From assembly GCA_033182465.1 (NCBI GenBank), contig CP137326.1, positions 1,364,001 to 1,428,000 on the forward strand: a stretch of DNA of 64,000 bases. Direction: 5' to 3'. Of the stretch, positions 35,390-47,308 are shown piece by piece. Each line of letters starts with the position of its first letter. Positions within the stretch are counted from its first letter, which is position 1. The position numbers were made by a program, and so were the translations under genes. The notes beneath the pieces were generated by a model. That model made no database searches and was not told the DNA's origin. It saw only the letters and a list, made by a program, of their open reading frames with translations. Origin of the DNA: Sanghuangporus weigelae (lineage: Eukaryota > Basidiomycota > Agaricomycetes > Hymenochaetales > Hymenochaetaceae).

Positions 35390-37944
35390 TCAGCTACGCT
35401 TACTGCTCTTCGGTCGAAGACTCAAACCGATAACTCCCCAAGTAACCTCCGTGCCGCGCTTTATGCTCCAGAGCCAGGTGAGAACAAAGACTGGTGTGCA
35501 GATGAGCACATTAAGGACAGGGAAAATGTCCGGGTAGCGTCGTGGTGGAGAGATGAGCAACTCAGCAACATGGAGGAGGAGCATCGCAGAATAGATTGTC
35601 TATGCCCGTCATTAATAGAGTCTATCTGGGACAACCGCTTCTGGGACGACGGTGAAGACTTACGAGTGATATGTAGCGAAGCAGGCGTCTGTGAATCATC
35701 TCGCGGAATGGGTTGTACCCGAGCACGTAGTTCCACAAGAATGTCGTAGCAATGTAAGGAATCGCAAGCCCGTCCTTTTTCAACAATGGCCACATGCTAA
35801 GTTAGCTCGTCAGTAAAATTGCTCAATCGGAGATACGAACGAGAAAGGATAACCTGAAGACTGCAACGTTGTTGGTCAACACTCCCCAGTTGAACATGAA
35901 CGAGTCGTGCGGTGCGCCAGATAAGAGCAGGTTGAGAGGAAGGAGTGGAAGGAGGATAGTCTTTTCGTGCACTTGGAAGGAAAAGAGGAAGAATGACATG
36001 GAAGATGAGAGTAGTGCCCATGGCAAAATGGGAAGTGTTAGCACAGAGACTGCCACGTCCTTCTTTTGAGACGATGCTTTTGGAACATCTGCACCGCTTG
36101 AGACGTCCATGGTCTTCCATCCAGCGAAGATCAGTTGTGCGGCAGTAGGCAGGAAACCAAGGACCGTTAACGCTGCTGACAGCTTGACGAGTGCTGGTTG
36201 AGGCAGCCACGAACGCCATTTGAAGACGACATTTGACGCGCACCAGAAGTTGGCGACTTTATCTTCAAACAGCCCTCGATTGAATGGGAATATCCGGGTT
36301 ATTGGATCAAGTATACCTGTGAGTGGCGCGAAAGGCGGAAGGAACGGGAGGAAGAGGAGAATGAAGGACAGAATTGTTGTTACTGCGAGTCGGAGGAATA
36401 GTCTCGATCTTCGTTTCGAACAGACCTCAGTATGATTCGAGATGATTAAATCTTGATGCTTACCCTACTTTAGGTCCCAGGCTGATGCACCTCCCGAGAA
36501 GATATGATCCTATCGCCGGTGCGTAGTACAGTGCCATCTGCTTGAAACCGAGACTTGCAACGAAGCATATGGCGCCTAATTCGTCCCGACCTTGGGAAAA
36601 GAAATTCAATGCAAGGAGTGTGAAACCTAGAAAGCCAATTAGTTTCTAGCGAATGAGATTTTACTGGGAGAACTGACCAAGCATAATGGAATTGAACTGA
36701 AAGTGTCCTGAGTCTATAAGAATCAAGGAAGGTTGTAGTAATAGGGAGAGAAGCGCCAAGCTCTGCGTTTCGTGTAAGTGTCGAGACAATGCCCATTCGA
36801 TGGGATGCTTACCTGTGTTCTTTTCGAGCGGTTGGCATGCCAGGCGTGTATAAAGAAGACCAGCGCGGGTATATAGACAAGTACATCGGATACTAGAACC
36901 ATGGCACGCATAAACTGTTTGCTCTCAGGTGTTTCTGTTCCTCGAGATTTGTCCAATTCGAACCATGAGGGATTAATGAAGGAACCACTGCCACAGAATC
37001 AGAAAATACTGAGATATGAAGAGACCTCCATGCTCACATGAATCCACATAACCAAGAATGATAGGCAGTCAAGGGTGGGTAGTCTAAGCCCCAATATTGC
37101 AAATCATAGGTGTACCATTGGCGAACAGGTAAGTGATTTGTGATTTCCATCCAATGTCGCTGTGCCTCGTAGTCACCATACATAGGCGGTGTCCCGGCGC
37201 CTGCATGATACAAGTAGTTCAAGTGAACTGATCCGGAAGATAGGTTGAAAAGCTACCTGAATAACCACCTAATCCAACGCACCACTTTATCCATAACGCC
37301 GCTCCGATCGAGCATGGCAACACGCCTTCCCGCATCCGATTCCTATGCATCCATCTGATCCAGCGTCTACCCATGCCAGCACATACACCATCGTCTCCGC
37401 GATCGTCGTCTTTACACCGTAAGCTCCCGCTTGCAGAAGGAAGCTTGCGATCCTTCGAGCTGGAGTTTCCGTATTCGTGAAGTGAGCTGAAGCTCAGTGC
37501 TGGCTGTCGTCGTCCGAGGCGTGGAGAAGCGGACGAGAAGTTGTCATGCGGGAAAGATGTGGAGACGGCGGAGACGGGTGAGGTTGGACGAGAAGATGCG
37601 GGCGAGCCTGAGAGGGTGCCGGACCTGAGCCATTGGTGACTTTCGGTCTGGAGGAGGAAGTGTCGCGTTGGCACAGGAGAATGTATTTCCGTCTGGTCTG
37701 TTTCTGATCTAAACATCATATCAATATGGCTCTCATAAATGACAATATGAAAGACGTACCCAGCGCGGCTACGGATGGTGAGCGTGGAAGCGTGTGCTCT
37801 GAGCTGGCCGGCGCGCGAAAGTGACTCTGTCGTGCTGGCCATGCGCACGCTGCCCGACGCCTGAGACGCGTAGGAGAGGCGTCTCTTCCCGGGTGCCTTG
37901 CGCGGGTAAAGGCCGTCGATGGAGGCCTGGTCTGGCACGTCCAT
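35390..37944 (-). CDS. ALG6: ALG6 ER glucosyltransferase
   Basis: Alg6 adds the first glucose, from dolichyl-phosphate glucose, to the Man9GlcNAc2-PP-dolichol precursor of N-glycans in the ER lumen. The ATG at 37944 gives [19 protein letters not shown]. The catalytic luminal loop reads [20 protein letters not shown] followed by [20 protein letters not shown]; the Asp of GDYEAQRHW is the family's general base. Multi-pass helices continue with [57 protein letters not shown] and [20 protein letters not shown]. The end is [19 protein letters not shown] and a basic tail to 35390. Unusual is a roughly 200-residue Ser-rich N-terminal extension before the first helix, far longer than in yeast or human Alg6. 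Confidence 0.93.
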
Positions 37945-38025
37945 GTTCGCAACAACAGAAAGAGGTTCCCTGACACGCCGCGTCGAATTTCTTTATTATT
38001 ATTATTTCTATTTATTGGTATAAAT

Positions 38026-38871
38026 CTACTCCTTATCCGTTCCTTCGATCACTCGCTCGCCGTCCTCTGAAAACTTGACGTCATCCTGCAAACGAGCATA
38101 AGTACATCTACTGGCTGAAATAACGAGAAAGTAGGCACTTTATTCCCAATGGACTTTCCAATGAACTTGGTGTGCTCTGGGTCCGGAATCAAATGTTAAT
38201 TCACCGCAAGAATAATTATCCTGCTCAAGCACTTACGTCCGTATGCAACAATATCTCCAGCAGGATTCGTAAAGTCGACTCGTGTAAATGCCAATGTTTT
38301 TCCTGCAAGGAAAATGTGAGTTAGTAAACGTGTGTGTGTCTCCTGCCCCTGTGATTAGAGTAGGAGTCTTCACCCATGGCTTCGACAGTAGCACGAGCCT
38401 TGAGGATATCGCCAGGTTTACCCGCCGGCTTCAGAAAGGATGTTCCAATGTCAATAGACTGTGCTTTCATATTAGATGATAGAATGGAAAATGGTAGGAA
38501 GAGAGGAGCTCACTACACCAGTCATGTAATTGCCTTTGGTTGCAATAGCAAGAGAGCCGAGTGTATCCGTCAAGGAAAGTATCAGTCCTCCATGGACAGT
38601 CTGGCGTTAGGGTCAAAGTCAATGCGCGAAAATGTCGAAATAAACAATCGCATACGCCGACACGGTTGACTGAGAGGACCGGATTTGTATTTGTCAAGAG
38701 ATGCGGTGATAGAAAGGAGCACCATACATACCATTATAAGGCTCAATTTTGAGAGATGCCTCTAGCTCGCCGGGTACAGCTCGGTGTATTTGTAACTGTT
38801 GCTTCAACTGAATAGCATATACAGAGAAGACAGAGGGTGAATGCACACGTTTGGGAAGCACTGGACGTCAT
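38026..38871 (-). CDS. Hotdog-fold acyl-CoA thioesterase (ACOT13/PaaI-like)
   Basis: A 4HBT-family thioesterase that hydrolyses acyl-CoA. Exons read, in order: LKQQLQIHRAVPGELEASLK, then RLTVHGGLILSLTDTLGSLA with the HGG and downstream Asp typical of the ACOT13 active site. Next come IDIGTSFLKPAGKPGDILK and ARATVEAMG, then KTLAFTRVDFTNPAGDIVAY, HTKFIGKSIGNK and an acidic tail ending EGTDKE (stop at 38026-38028). Five short introns. The start is uncertain: the ATG at 38871 (MTSSASQ) does not splice cleanly in phase to the next exon, so the first exon may be different. Its stop lies only 81 bases upstream of the ALG6 start on the same strand. No targeting signal is certain. Confidence 0.83.
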
Positions 38872-39252
38872 GACCTTTTCGTTGAATGTTTGAGATACGC
38901 AGAAGCACGTATTAGGAACAGTAAAAAAAATGGACCTTTATTGTCCAGAAATGACTTCCAGACCTGACAATATATTGATTTAATAAATATAGAATAAAAT
39001 GGAGACGAGATATATATACCCGACGAGTGAAGCGCAGACAGGCAGCCATGGTGTACTGGTAGTGAGCGAGAGAGTTGTTTGTTCCTGTTTTCGCGTCTAC
39101 GGTGGCCTGCGCTCTGACTCTTTCTCTGCAGCCTCGGTTGCGCTGGACGCAACTTGTCCTCAACGTCCACGTAACTGCATCTGGCTCAGTTTCTTTTCAT
39201 TTCCATATTTCTCGTTTCTCTCTCTCTCTTTCTCTCTTGAACCCATCACGCC
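38872..39252. promoter_or_regulatory. Divergent promoter region
   Basis: The 381 bases lie between the thioesterase start (-) and the SepH-like kinase start (+). The right end has a CT-rich tract at 39216-39239 just upstream of the kinase ATG, as is common in fungal leaders. Confidence 0.5.
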
Positions 39253-42200
39253 ATGGCTTTCACCCCTGCCACTGGCGCGTCAACTCCCTCCGCCGCCTCA
39301 AAGTCTGCCAAGCAACTCCATGAATACGTGCGTTCGTTTCTCGTCTTTCAAGCTGTCTATTATCTGACGCAAGTGCATCTAGCAACTTGGGGATTCACTG
39401 GGAAAGGGCGCGTTTGCTCAGGTATATCGTGCGTATGAGCCTTCAACGAGACGCGTCTGGAGCAGCGGACATACTTGTGCTCACGGCAATCTCTAGGCGC
39501 GTTGAACATGAAAACGGGTGAAACTGTAGCGGTAAAGGAGATACAGCTCGCGAATATCCCGAAGGCAGAGTTAGGAGAAATTATGGTGCGCAGGTCATAC
39601 ACCGCTTCAGTCCTCCACAACCTCTCACTCTTCACGATCCCCTCCTGTAGTCTGAAATCGATCTACTCAAGAATCTGAATGCAAGTGACGCGTCTTTTCC
39701 GTGCGACTTTCTCCTCTGACCTTTTCACAGCATGCCAACATTGTAAAATACAAAGGATTTCTCAACACAAGGGAATTTCTGTACATCATCCTGGAGTACG
39801 TCAGGCACAGCCTCCCTAATTATATGCTTCCGCTCAATTATGTACACAGATTTTGTGAGAATGGATCGCTGCATAACATCTGCAAGAAGTTTGGAAAGTT
39901 CCCGGAGAATCTGGTCGCGGTCTATATTTCTCAAGTACTCGAAGGTCTAGCATATCTCCACGACCAGGGTGTTATACATCGCGATATCAAAGGCGCCAAT
40001 ATTCTTACCAACAAGGATGGATGCGTCAAGCTTGCCGACTTTGGAGTTGCTAGTAAGACTGCCGCCGCAGGTGCCGCTATTAATGATAATGTCGTCGGAA
40101 GTCCTTACTGGAGTGAGTGTAGTCCGTTATGTTTGTGTATGAACATCTGCTCACGAGAATCCCTTATAGTGGCTCCGGAGGTTATCGAACAGTCTGGAGC
40201 TACGACAGCCTCCGATATATGGTGTGCATTTACTTTCATATGTAATGGCCAATCCGTCTCAGACTTATTCTAGGAGCGTGGGTTGTCTTGTTATCGAACT
40301 TCTTGAAGGGAAACCACCCTATCACTTTCTCGATCCAATGCCAGCGCTGTTTAGGATTGTCCAGGATGATTGCCCGCCGATCCCCGAAGGTGTCTCACCG
40401 ATCGTCAAAGATTTTCTGTACCATTGCTTCCAGAAGGACGTTAATCTCCGTATCTCCGCAAAGAAACTGCTCCGACATCCGTGGATGGTGTCTGCACGGA
40501 AGCAAATGGGAATAGACACAAATCCGGATAGGAAGAGTAAGTATGGAGAGAAGGAGAACGAACCTGGGCGAAGACCAGTTAGCAACTACAACTATGATGA
40601 GGCTGTACTCAAGGTACAGGAATGGAATGAAGCTCTGAAATGTAGGCATATCTTGTTGCCAATTACAACGCACGCTGACTGTATGAGAATTAAGCACCTC
40701 GCTCCTCGGCCAAAGTGAATGGGCGAAGCAGACCCTCTTCAGTGCATGACTCCAATGGCCGACATTCACCATCGCCGTCGCCTTCTTTGCTGGCTCCTCC
40801 AGAAAGCCCTACTATAACACCTTCTTCTAGTGGTCAGAAAACTATGACTCAGGCAGGGTGGAAGAGCTCATCTGCAGCTTCGAAAGTCTCGATTGGTGGT
40901 TCCGGCATCAAGGCTCCACTCGGATTAATTGAGAAAGGTAGAGAGTCGCTACCGAAGGTGTTACAAGAGCCCGAGGAGCAGACAGACAATTGGGACGACG
41001 ACTTTGAAGAGGAGATTTCTCTGAACAAGCTTCATGGCCTGGACAAGTCATTGGTCGAGGAAGAGAAGCACGAAGGTGACGATGTTAATGCGCGAACTAT
41101 CCGCCCACATCGGAGCCCATCGATGTCAAATAAGCTGACATTAGCGGTGGTGCCATCTGCTGACATGGCTCCGATTGTCGAAGATTACTCTGATCTAGCA
41201 GCGGAAGAAGATGATGTGTTCGCTGGTAAAGTGGCCGACTTCAAACTTAAGAACGCCTCGAGACGAGGCTTGTTTCACCCGAAGGATATCCAGACTATCG
41301 GTCTCAACCCTCCATTGCCAGGACCTCAAACGGCACCGGCTTTGCCTTCTCCCGTTGAAAATGGACGAGCCAACGGACTCAATTCAATGGCACGCGCTCA
41401 TTCGTCAGCACAACCGCGTTCACATTCAAGGTCATCGTCATTCGCTGGATCAATCGGGAGGTCGAGATCTATTGGGAGAGCGGAGGCCTACCAAGTTGTC
41501 CAAATCCAGGAGTTCGATAAGTACGCTGAGGAACCAAATGAGGATTATGACGATCTTTTCGGAAAGTCCAGCGGTCCGGGTAAGTCCTTTCTAGCCATTG
41601 ATGCTAGCTGCCACATTGATTTGTGAACATCAAGTACTTGAGCAAGTCGCGCAATCGTTGAAGCTGAATACTCGTCTGTCGGATAAGTCTTGGGTAACTA
41701 AATACTTTCTCCTTTGATGCTTCACAATCGACTAACTTGCTCTAAAGCTGGGTGATGATGATTTAGATGAGGAAGATCCGTTCGCTGAGGTGCGTCTTAG
41801 TTACCCGTCGAAGCCTGTAATCTACTTATCGACTTGTACATGGTTAGATTGAGGAAGAATACAACGAAGATGACCTGGAAGCGAATCTACAACGCGACAA
41901 GCTTGCACGTTTAACCAGTCTTGTCGGTCAGATGATCGACGAGCTCACTCCGTCTGCTCCTGACTTCCAGCTACGAGATGCTTGTGATCAACTGGTTAGT
42001 GGGAATCATAAAGGCTTTTGTCTCGGGCTGAATTCTCCGTCTAGATTGGCATCCTCCTTGAAGTACCAGAAATGCAAGGACAGCTCGTCTCAGCACACGG
42101 TATGTTGGCCATTGTTGAGGTCCTCGAGGCGAAATCATCGTCTCGGGATGTAACAGTAAAACTGTTGCGAATCATCAACTTAGTAGGTTTGAATCACCAC

Positions 42201-44124
42201 TGATCTTCAGGAGATTCCTGACTTTTCACTCAGTTGGTGACGACTCATATCGGTTTCTTGGAGAGTTTCTGTCTCATTGGGTACGCTGACTACCGTTTAC
42301 TTTGGAAGGGTTCTGACTACTTCTCAGAGGGATTCCTGTCATGATGGGTGAGTTCTCTACGATACGAGACGGCTTGTCCTATCTAACCTTGCTCGGTAGA
42401 CTTTACATCAAAGAGGTTCGCGTCAGAATGTCGGCTTGAAGCATCGCATTTCGTTAGCCTGTTGTGCCACACCTCTGTGCTTACACTCCAGATGTTCATT
42501 GCGTAAGTCCGTTTCATTTTCCGAAACTACCTCTAGTTAATTGTCGGCTAGTTGTCGTGGCCTGAAGATCCTTGTCGACCTTCTGGACGAAGACTTCGTT
42601 GAACAAAGGGATCTGGTCGTGCACGCGCTTGATGGGATATGCAACGTCTTCGAACTACAGAGTCCCACACCAAAGAACGATTTCTGCCGGATGTTCATCA
42701 AAGAAGGGCTGCTAAATCCATTATCTTCTGCCCTCATGAACATCATGGCAGCTGATCCCGACACTTCCGCTGCACTGAAGTCTAAGATCATCCAGATTAT
42801 CTTAGTCTTCTGCCAGGTTTCGCAATCTGATGTGCATGTCCGTAATGCTCTCGGAACACGGATGGTTGTCCGACGTGAGTCGGTTTCATGCTTCTTACTA
42901 CATGTAGTTCAGGAATTTTTTTAGGTTTGATGCGGGCTTGCGAGTTACTTGAGCCGGACTATCTCGTGCAAATGCTTAAGGCCGTAAAGCACTTGTCCAT
43001 GAATGCTTCGCTCTTGGAAGTTCTGCAGAACGCGAACGCGATTGAAATTCTTATCCGTATCTTGGGCGAACATAGCTCAGGTTTGCACAGCGCGGTATGC
43101 ATCGTCTTTTGTTGATATTTCATGAAGATAACATATTATTTCATGACAGGAAATTCAAAACCACATCTTCCAGACCTGCTACAACCTGTGCCGCCTCAAT
43201 AAGGCTAGACAGGAAGAGGCTGCACAAGCCGGAATTATACCATGTTTGAAGAACATTACGAACTCCCGCTCTCCCCTCAAGCAGTTTGCTCTTCCGATCC
43301 TTTGTGACCTTGCTAGCGCAACGAAGAGTTGCCGAACTTTGTTATGGCAGCATGATGGGCTGTCTCTTTATCTGAAATTATTGGACGATCCTTACTTTCA
43401 GGTTTCTGCCTTGGAAGCAATCCTATCGTGGTGAGTAAGACTTCTTCTAACACTGAGTCCTTTGCTCACCTAGGATCATATTTGTTGCAGGCTGCAAGAC
43501 GAAACAGCGAGAGTCGAAGATGTTCTTGTCAAAGAATCCTCGCTTGATGCTCTCGTGAAGTGCTTCGTCGCTGCGAAGACCAACTCGTTCGAGAATCTCT
43601 TGGATCCCTTCCTGAAAATTTGCCGTATATCAAAGACGATAACCCTGGGCATCGCAAAATCCCAGTTCTTCCAACGCCTGATCGATCGCCTTGGACACAG
43701 CAAGGCTGTCGTCAGGTTGAACCTTTTGCGTCTCCTGAAGACGATTTGTGATGTTCACCCGAGCCGCTCCGCCTTGGTCGAAAAGTACGGCATATACGAG
43801 ATTGTAGAGAAGCTCAGCAAGCAGGATAACGCCGTGCTTGTGAGACAGCTGGCACGAGAGATCATGCCGTCACTTGCCCCGGTCCTCAAACCTGCTCCGA
43901 GTCGCAATGGACGAGTTGGCGAGCTCACTCCTAAACTTGGTATAACGCCGCGTAGGCGCCCTCGACGAGCGGCATCTGACGCGTCAACAGTCATGGAACC
44001 ATCCCCGCGCATCGCTAGTACCTATATGACACCCAGGACGCAAAGTACAGGCATGGGTGCGAAGAACAGGGTTTTCTCGAGACAGAAGTTGGGCGATATT
44101 ACCTGGAGTAATGAGATACGCTGA
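39253..44124 (+). CDS. sepH: SepH/Cdc7-type septation protein kinase
   Basis: A Ste11-like kinase of the septation initiation network (S. pombe Cdc7, Aspergillus SepH; related to plant MAP3K-epsilon), which triggers septum formation after mitosis. The ATG at 39253 gives [13 protein letters not shown]. Kinase landmarks are [11 protein letters not shown] (Gly loop), ETVAVKEIQ (VAIK Lys), [12 protein letters not shown] (HRD), LADFGVASK (DFG), GSPYW followed by APEVIEQSG, and [17 protein letters not shown] Ser-rich, acidic linker follows. The second half consists of ARM/HEAT-like helical repeats ([66 protein letters not shown]). The tail is basic ([12 protein letters not shown]) and ends at 44124. 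Some 1,300 residues, more than 15 introns. The exon border near 39430-39500 is unclear. Confidence 0.92.
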
Positions 44125-44384
44125 AGGAACAATTGAACTAAGACTCGACCCTCGTTTATACCTTTTACAACATCCCTTAGGGGTTCTTTCGATTCAGTGC
44201 ACACAACTCCCGATCTTTATCTATTCACTCGCTGTCGATTGTTGTCAACCGATTTTCCTTCCTTTAAAATAATTTGCATTCTATTAATCGTATTTGTGGT
44301 AGTATGGTTAATGTATAAAAACTATTTTGTAAAACATGGACGTGTAAGTCATGAGCAAGAAATACGAGCTACAGAACATACCTA

Positions 44385-45272
44385 TTACCGACGGACAAAA
44401 GGTAGTTGGAATCCAGATAGCAGGGCTCTGGCCTTGTTTTGAGCGCCGGCACCCTCCGCATTCGTGACAAAATGAATATGCATGCCATACATCCGCGGGT
44501 ACGCGTCTTGGTTGACCTCGATCTGCGGGAAGAAACCCAAGGCCTCAGGAGGTAACCCAATGGAAACGACGCCGGAAACACCAGCCGGGGTAGCCAAATT
44601 CGCCGAAGCAGGTGGGAGGAGAATGCCTTCGAATTCCCTTATTCGTGGTAGGACAAACTGGACGAGACTCCCCAGAAACTCATACATTTTCTCCCCCTTC
44701 AACTCGACCTTGACACCAATCGGAAGGCCAGGACGTACCCAGCCTGCCACCGTTTTCTTTCCGCGTACTATTTGAACCCCGCTTGAGGATGTCCATCCGC
44801 CTCCATGCTGCGTCTCGCCAGACAGCGCGCGGAACGCCATGATCGCGCCAAGAAGATTGCTGCGATTGGCAATGGCCTGCTTCTGCATCGTGTGAAGGCA
44901 GATTTTCTCGAGTTTGACGACGTTTTCGGGAGTCGACATTGGAGCTGGTTTTTTCCCCAGCTGAGAACCGCCGACGGGAGGGTTCTGACGATACTTGGAG
45001 TACGGATTTTCCGGGTCGTACGTCAGGCGAATCTGTCGCGGCGGAGGACGCGTCTTCGACTCGTGAACGTAGGTCATATACATGAGGTCGTCTCGTAAAG
45101 TGCTTTGGTAGTGCTCCTGAAGACGACTAAGGTGCGTGTCCCGGACGAGAATGTTGGTGTTCGGGATGGGTAAGCCTCGTTCATCCTTTCTCCACGGTCG
45201 AATACGTCTTGGTTGTGCGCTTCGGACGAAATTTGGGCGTCTTGTACGAAAGGCAGCGGCGAGCCTTCTCAT
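44385..45272 (-). CDS. MRPL7: Mitochondrial ribosomal protein uL5m
   Basis: This protein of the mitochondrial large ribosomal subunit belongs to the uL5 family and binds the central protuberance. It is a single uninterrupted frame of 295 residues, unusual among its intron-rich neighbours. The ATG at 45272 starts MRRLAAAFRTRRPNFVR, an Arg-rich targeting peptide. The uL5 core shows ENVVKLEKICLHTMQKQAIA, QIVRGKKTVAGWVRPGLPIG, VKVELKGEKMYEFLGSLVQF and VLPRIREFEGI. It ends with FFPQIEVNQDAYPRMYGMHI and HFVTNAEGAGAQNKARALLS. The N-terminal extension and length match fungal Mrpl7. Its 3' end faces the kinase gene 260 bases away. Confidence 0.93.
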   Translation of the reverse strand: MRRLAAAFRTRRPNFVRSAQPRRIRPWRKDERGLPIPNTNILVRDTHLSRLQEHYQSTLRDDLMYMTYVHESKTRPPPRQIRLTYDPENPYSKYRQNPPVGGSQLGKKPAPMSTPENVVKLEKICLHTMQKQAIANRSNLLGAIMAFRALSGETQHGGGWTSSSGVQIVRGKKTVAGWVRPGLPIGVKVELKGEKMYEFLGSLVQFVLPRIREFEGILLPPASANLATPAGVSGVVSIGLPPEALGFFPQIEVNQDAYPRMYGMHIHFVTNAEGAGAQNKARALLSGFQLPFVRR

Positions 45273-45346
45273 CGTGCTCGAACAGTGAAGAAGAGAAAGG
45301 AATAAAGTTCACAATAAAAACTGATCTGCAATCCGATCGACATTTC

Positions 45347-46995
45347 CTACAATGGTAATCTACCTAATTCATGGTAACTGCCAGATCGAAAATGGGTCTT
45401 GCGAGAACTACCGCCAATACCACCATTACTGCTACCACTTGCACCGACGCTGAGCCTTTCTCGAGCTTTGCTACTATTTTCTCTTAAAGCTTGCGAACCT
45501 GCATCTAATACCTTCAATACCTGCTCCATCATGTAATCTCGCATGCTTAGTTTCCTGCTATGCCCTTGCGCTCGACCAGTATGAATGATCCGGCTTTCGA
45601 CTCCGGATATCGCCTCTTCAGAAAGGGTGCTCTGCGCTCTGCGGTGCCTTGTAAAGGTAATATGCGCTGGTACGCCATCCATCTCGCGCTTCGCGGTGAT
45701 CAAAAGGAGAACGATTGCTGAGAAAGCTGCAAGAGTCATTTGCGGGAAGTAGCCGATAGTGTCTTTCGCGCGAAATTCTTCAGCGTCTGCATGGCTTTGC
45801 TCTCGATTATGCTTTGAAACGCTTACCTATCAGGACACCTACAGACCGAAGCGTCAACGGAATGTCCAGTTCAATACGCGGTTCAACTCACCATCAAGTC
45901 CCGGTGCATCTGGCATAGTTGCTCTCAGCTGAGGTATAACGATAAGTATAGCGTGGGCGCCAAGGACCCGCTTTAGCATCTCCTTTGATCCGACTCGGTT
46001 CCTTTGAAGGATTGTCAGGAACGCGATGCCACAGCTAAAATGACAGAAGGCCCAGTTAATCCCGAAGGTCATCATGGCGTACAGTCGTGCATGGGCAGGA
46101 CGTTTGATCTGAATTTCGAAGTGTTTTCCGGGAAATTTGTCCTCTTCGACAATGATCGAGATGTCCGTATCAAGGGAAGACATCGTAAATGATGGCATCT
46201 GCTTTATTACTGGTATGCCGATGATGGATATCGGGATGTCTTTCATAGACGAGTTAGAACTGGTTACACGCAGTGATGTTGAGACGAGATAAGTGTCGAA
46301 AGGATATAAACGCGTATCATGAACGTCCAAAACGATATCGTCGTCGAACTGGACCTGTGCCTGAGTGCTAACCCTCGGTTTAGCATAGTAATTCTGGGTA
46401 AGAAACAGACGTATACTCACACGATATACTGCCCGGACTTCTGATTTACAGGTACGTTCTCTGGATCGTACGTGAAAGAAGGTGCGTCGGATCTATAGAG
46501 CATCCATTTCGGTCAGGTTATATTATCAGACCTTACCGGACTGTTTGCTCACCCTTCCAAGAATACTTCCAATGGAATAGCGGGCAAACCACATGCCTTA
46601 CTGTCGTGGAGTGTCGGCGATCCGGAAAGAAAAAAGCTAGTGCCGCAGCCCAATACCGACCACCTGATCGTGACGCTTGGCTCATCGACATCGACGTCTA
46701 CGTTCTCACCAAGAATAGTTATCTACGATAATACATACTTGATAAATCTGTGTTTTTAGTTTTATTTTGGGAATAGGTTGCTCACCCCTGATTGCTGAGC
46801 AGACAACGTGTTGAGAATGTCCCGAAAGCGCGGTGCTGCATCGTGATTGGCAAAGGCGAGGGATGCCGAGAAAATGAAAAGCAATGAGAATAGCACAGCG
46901 ATGACCACGAAGAAACCCGATCCCAGTGGTGCGACTGTGAGTCTTGTAAAAGGACGCTTTCTTGCGAAGTGTATCGAGTTTTGTGGCATGTGCAT
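45347..46995 (-). CDS. DUF4436-type membrane protein
   Basis: An integral membrane protein that fits the basidiomycete DUF4436 group; its function is unknown. The ATG at 46995 gives MHMPQNSIHFARKRPF. A membrane anchor follows (GSGFFVVIAVLFSLLFIFS). The middle is a large extracytoplasmic region with LDVHDTRLYPFDTYLVSTSL and VTSSNSSMKDIPISIIG. A cluster of helices follows: YAMMTFGINWAFCHFSCGIA and FLTILQR, then VLGAHAILIVIPQLRATMPD. After another intron comes a last helix (MTLAAFSAIVLLLITA) and a basic, Ser/Gly-rich cytosolic tail ending at 45347. Five or six exons. The family assignment rests on layout and the PFDTY-type motif, so it is moderate. Confidence 0.7.
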
Positions 46996-47308
46996 TTTTA
47001 AACCAGAGATATGAGGGAATGTGTCAAAAAACGAGCGAATACAACGAACGTCAGTAACGTCGAGAGGTGACAGGCGAAGGCACAGGCGGACAACGGGATG
47101 TCGATAGCGGCGAGCTTAAGAGATGGTAGAAGTGCTCAGCTTCTCACCATTTTCTTGTTACATGTAATCCGGTCCTGAGAGATGGGAGTTTGAGCGGCGT
47201 TAGACGCCCGCTCGATAATGTTATAGTAAGAACTTGGATTATCTATGCACGGTTACTTCGGAGTCTGTATCAGACCTACTGTTGTATGCTACTCGGCTTT
47301 CGACTGTC
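46996..47308. other. Intergenic, no gene seen
   Basis: The 313 bases lie between the DUF4436 gene start and the SET-MYND gene stop, both on the minus strand. They should hold the promoter of the former. Confidence 0.5.
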
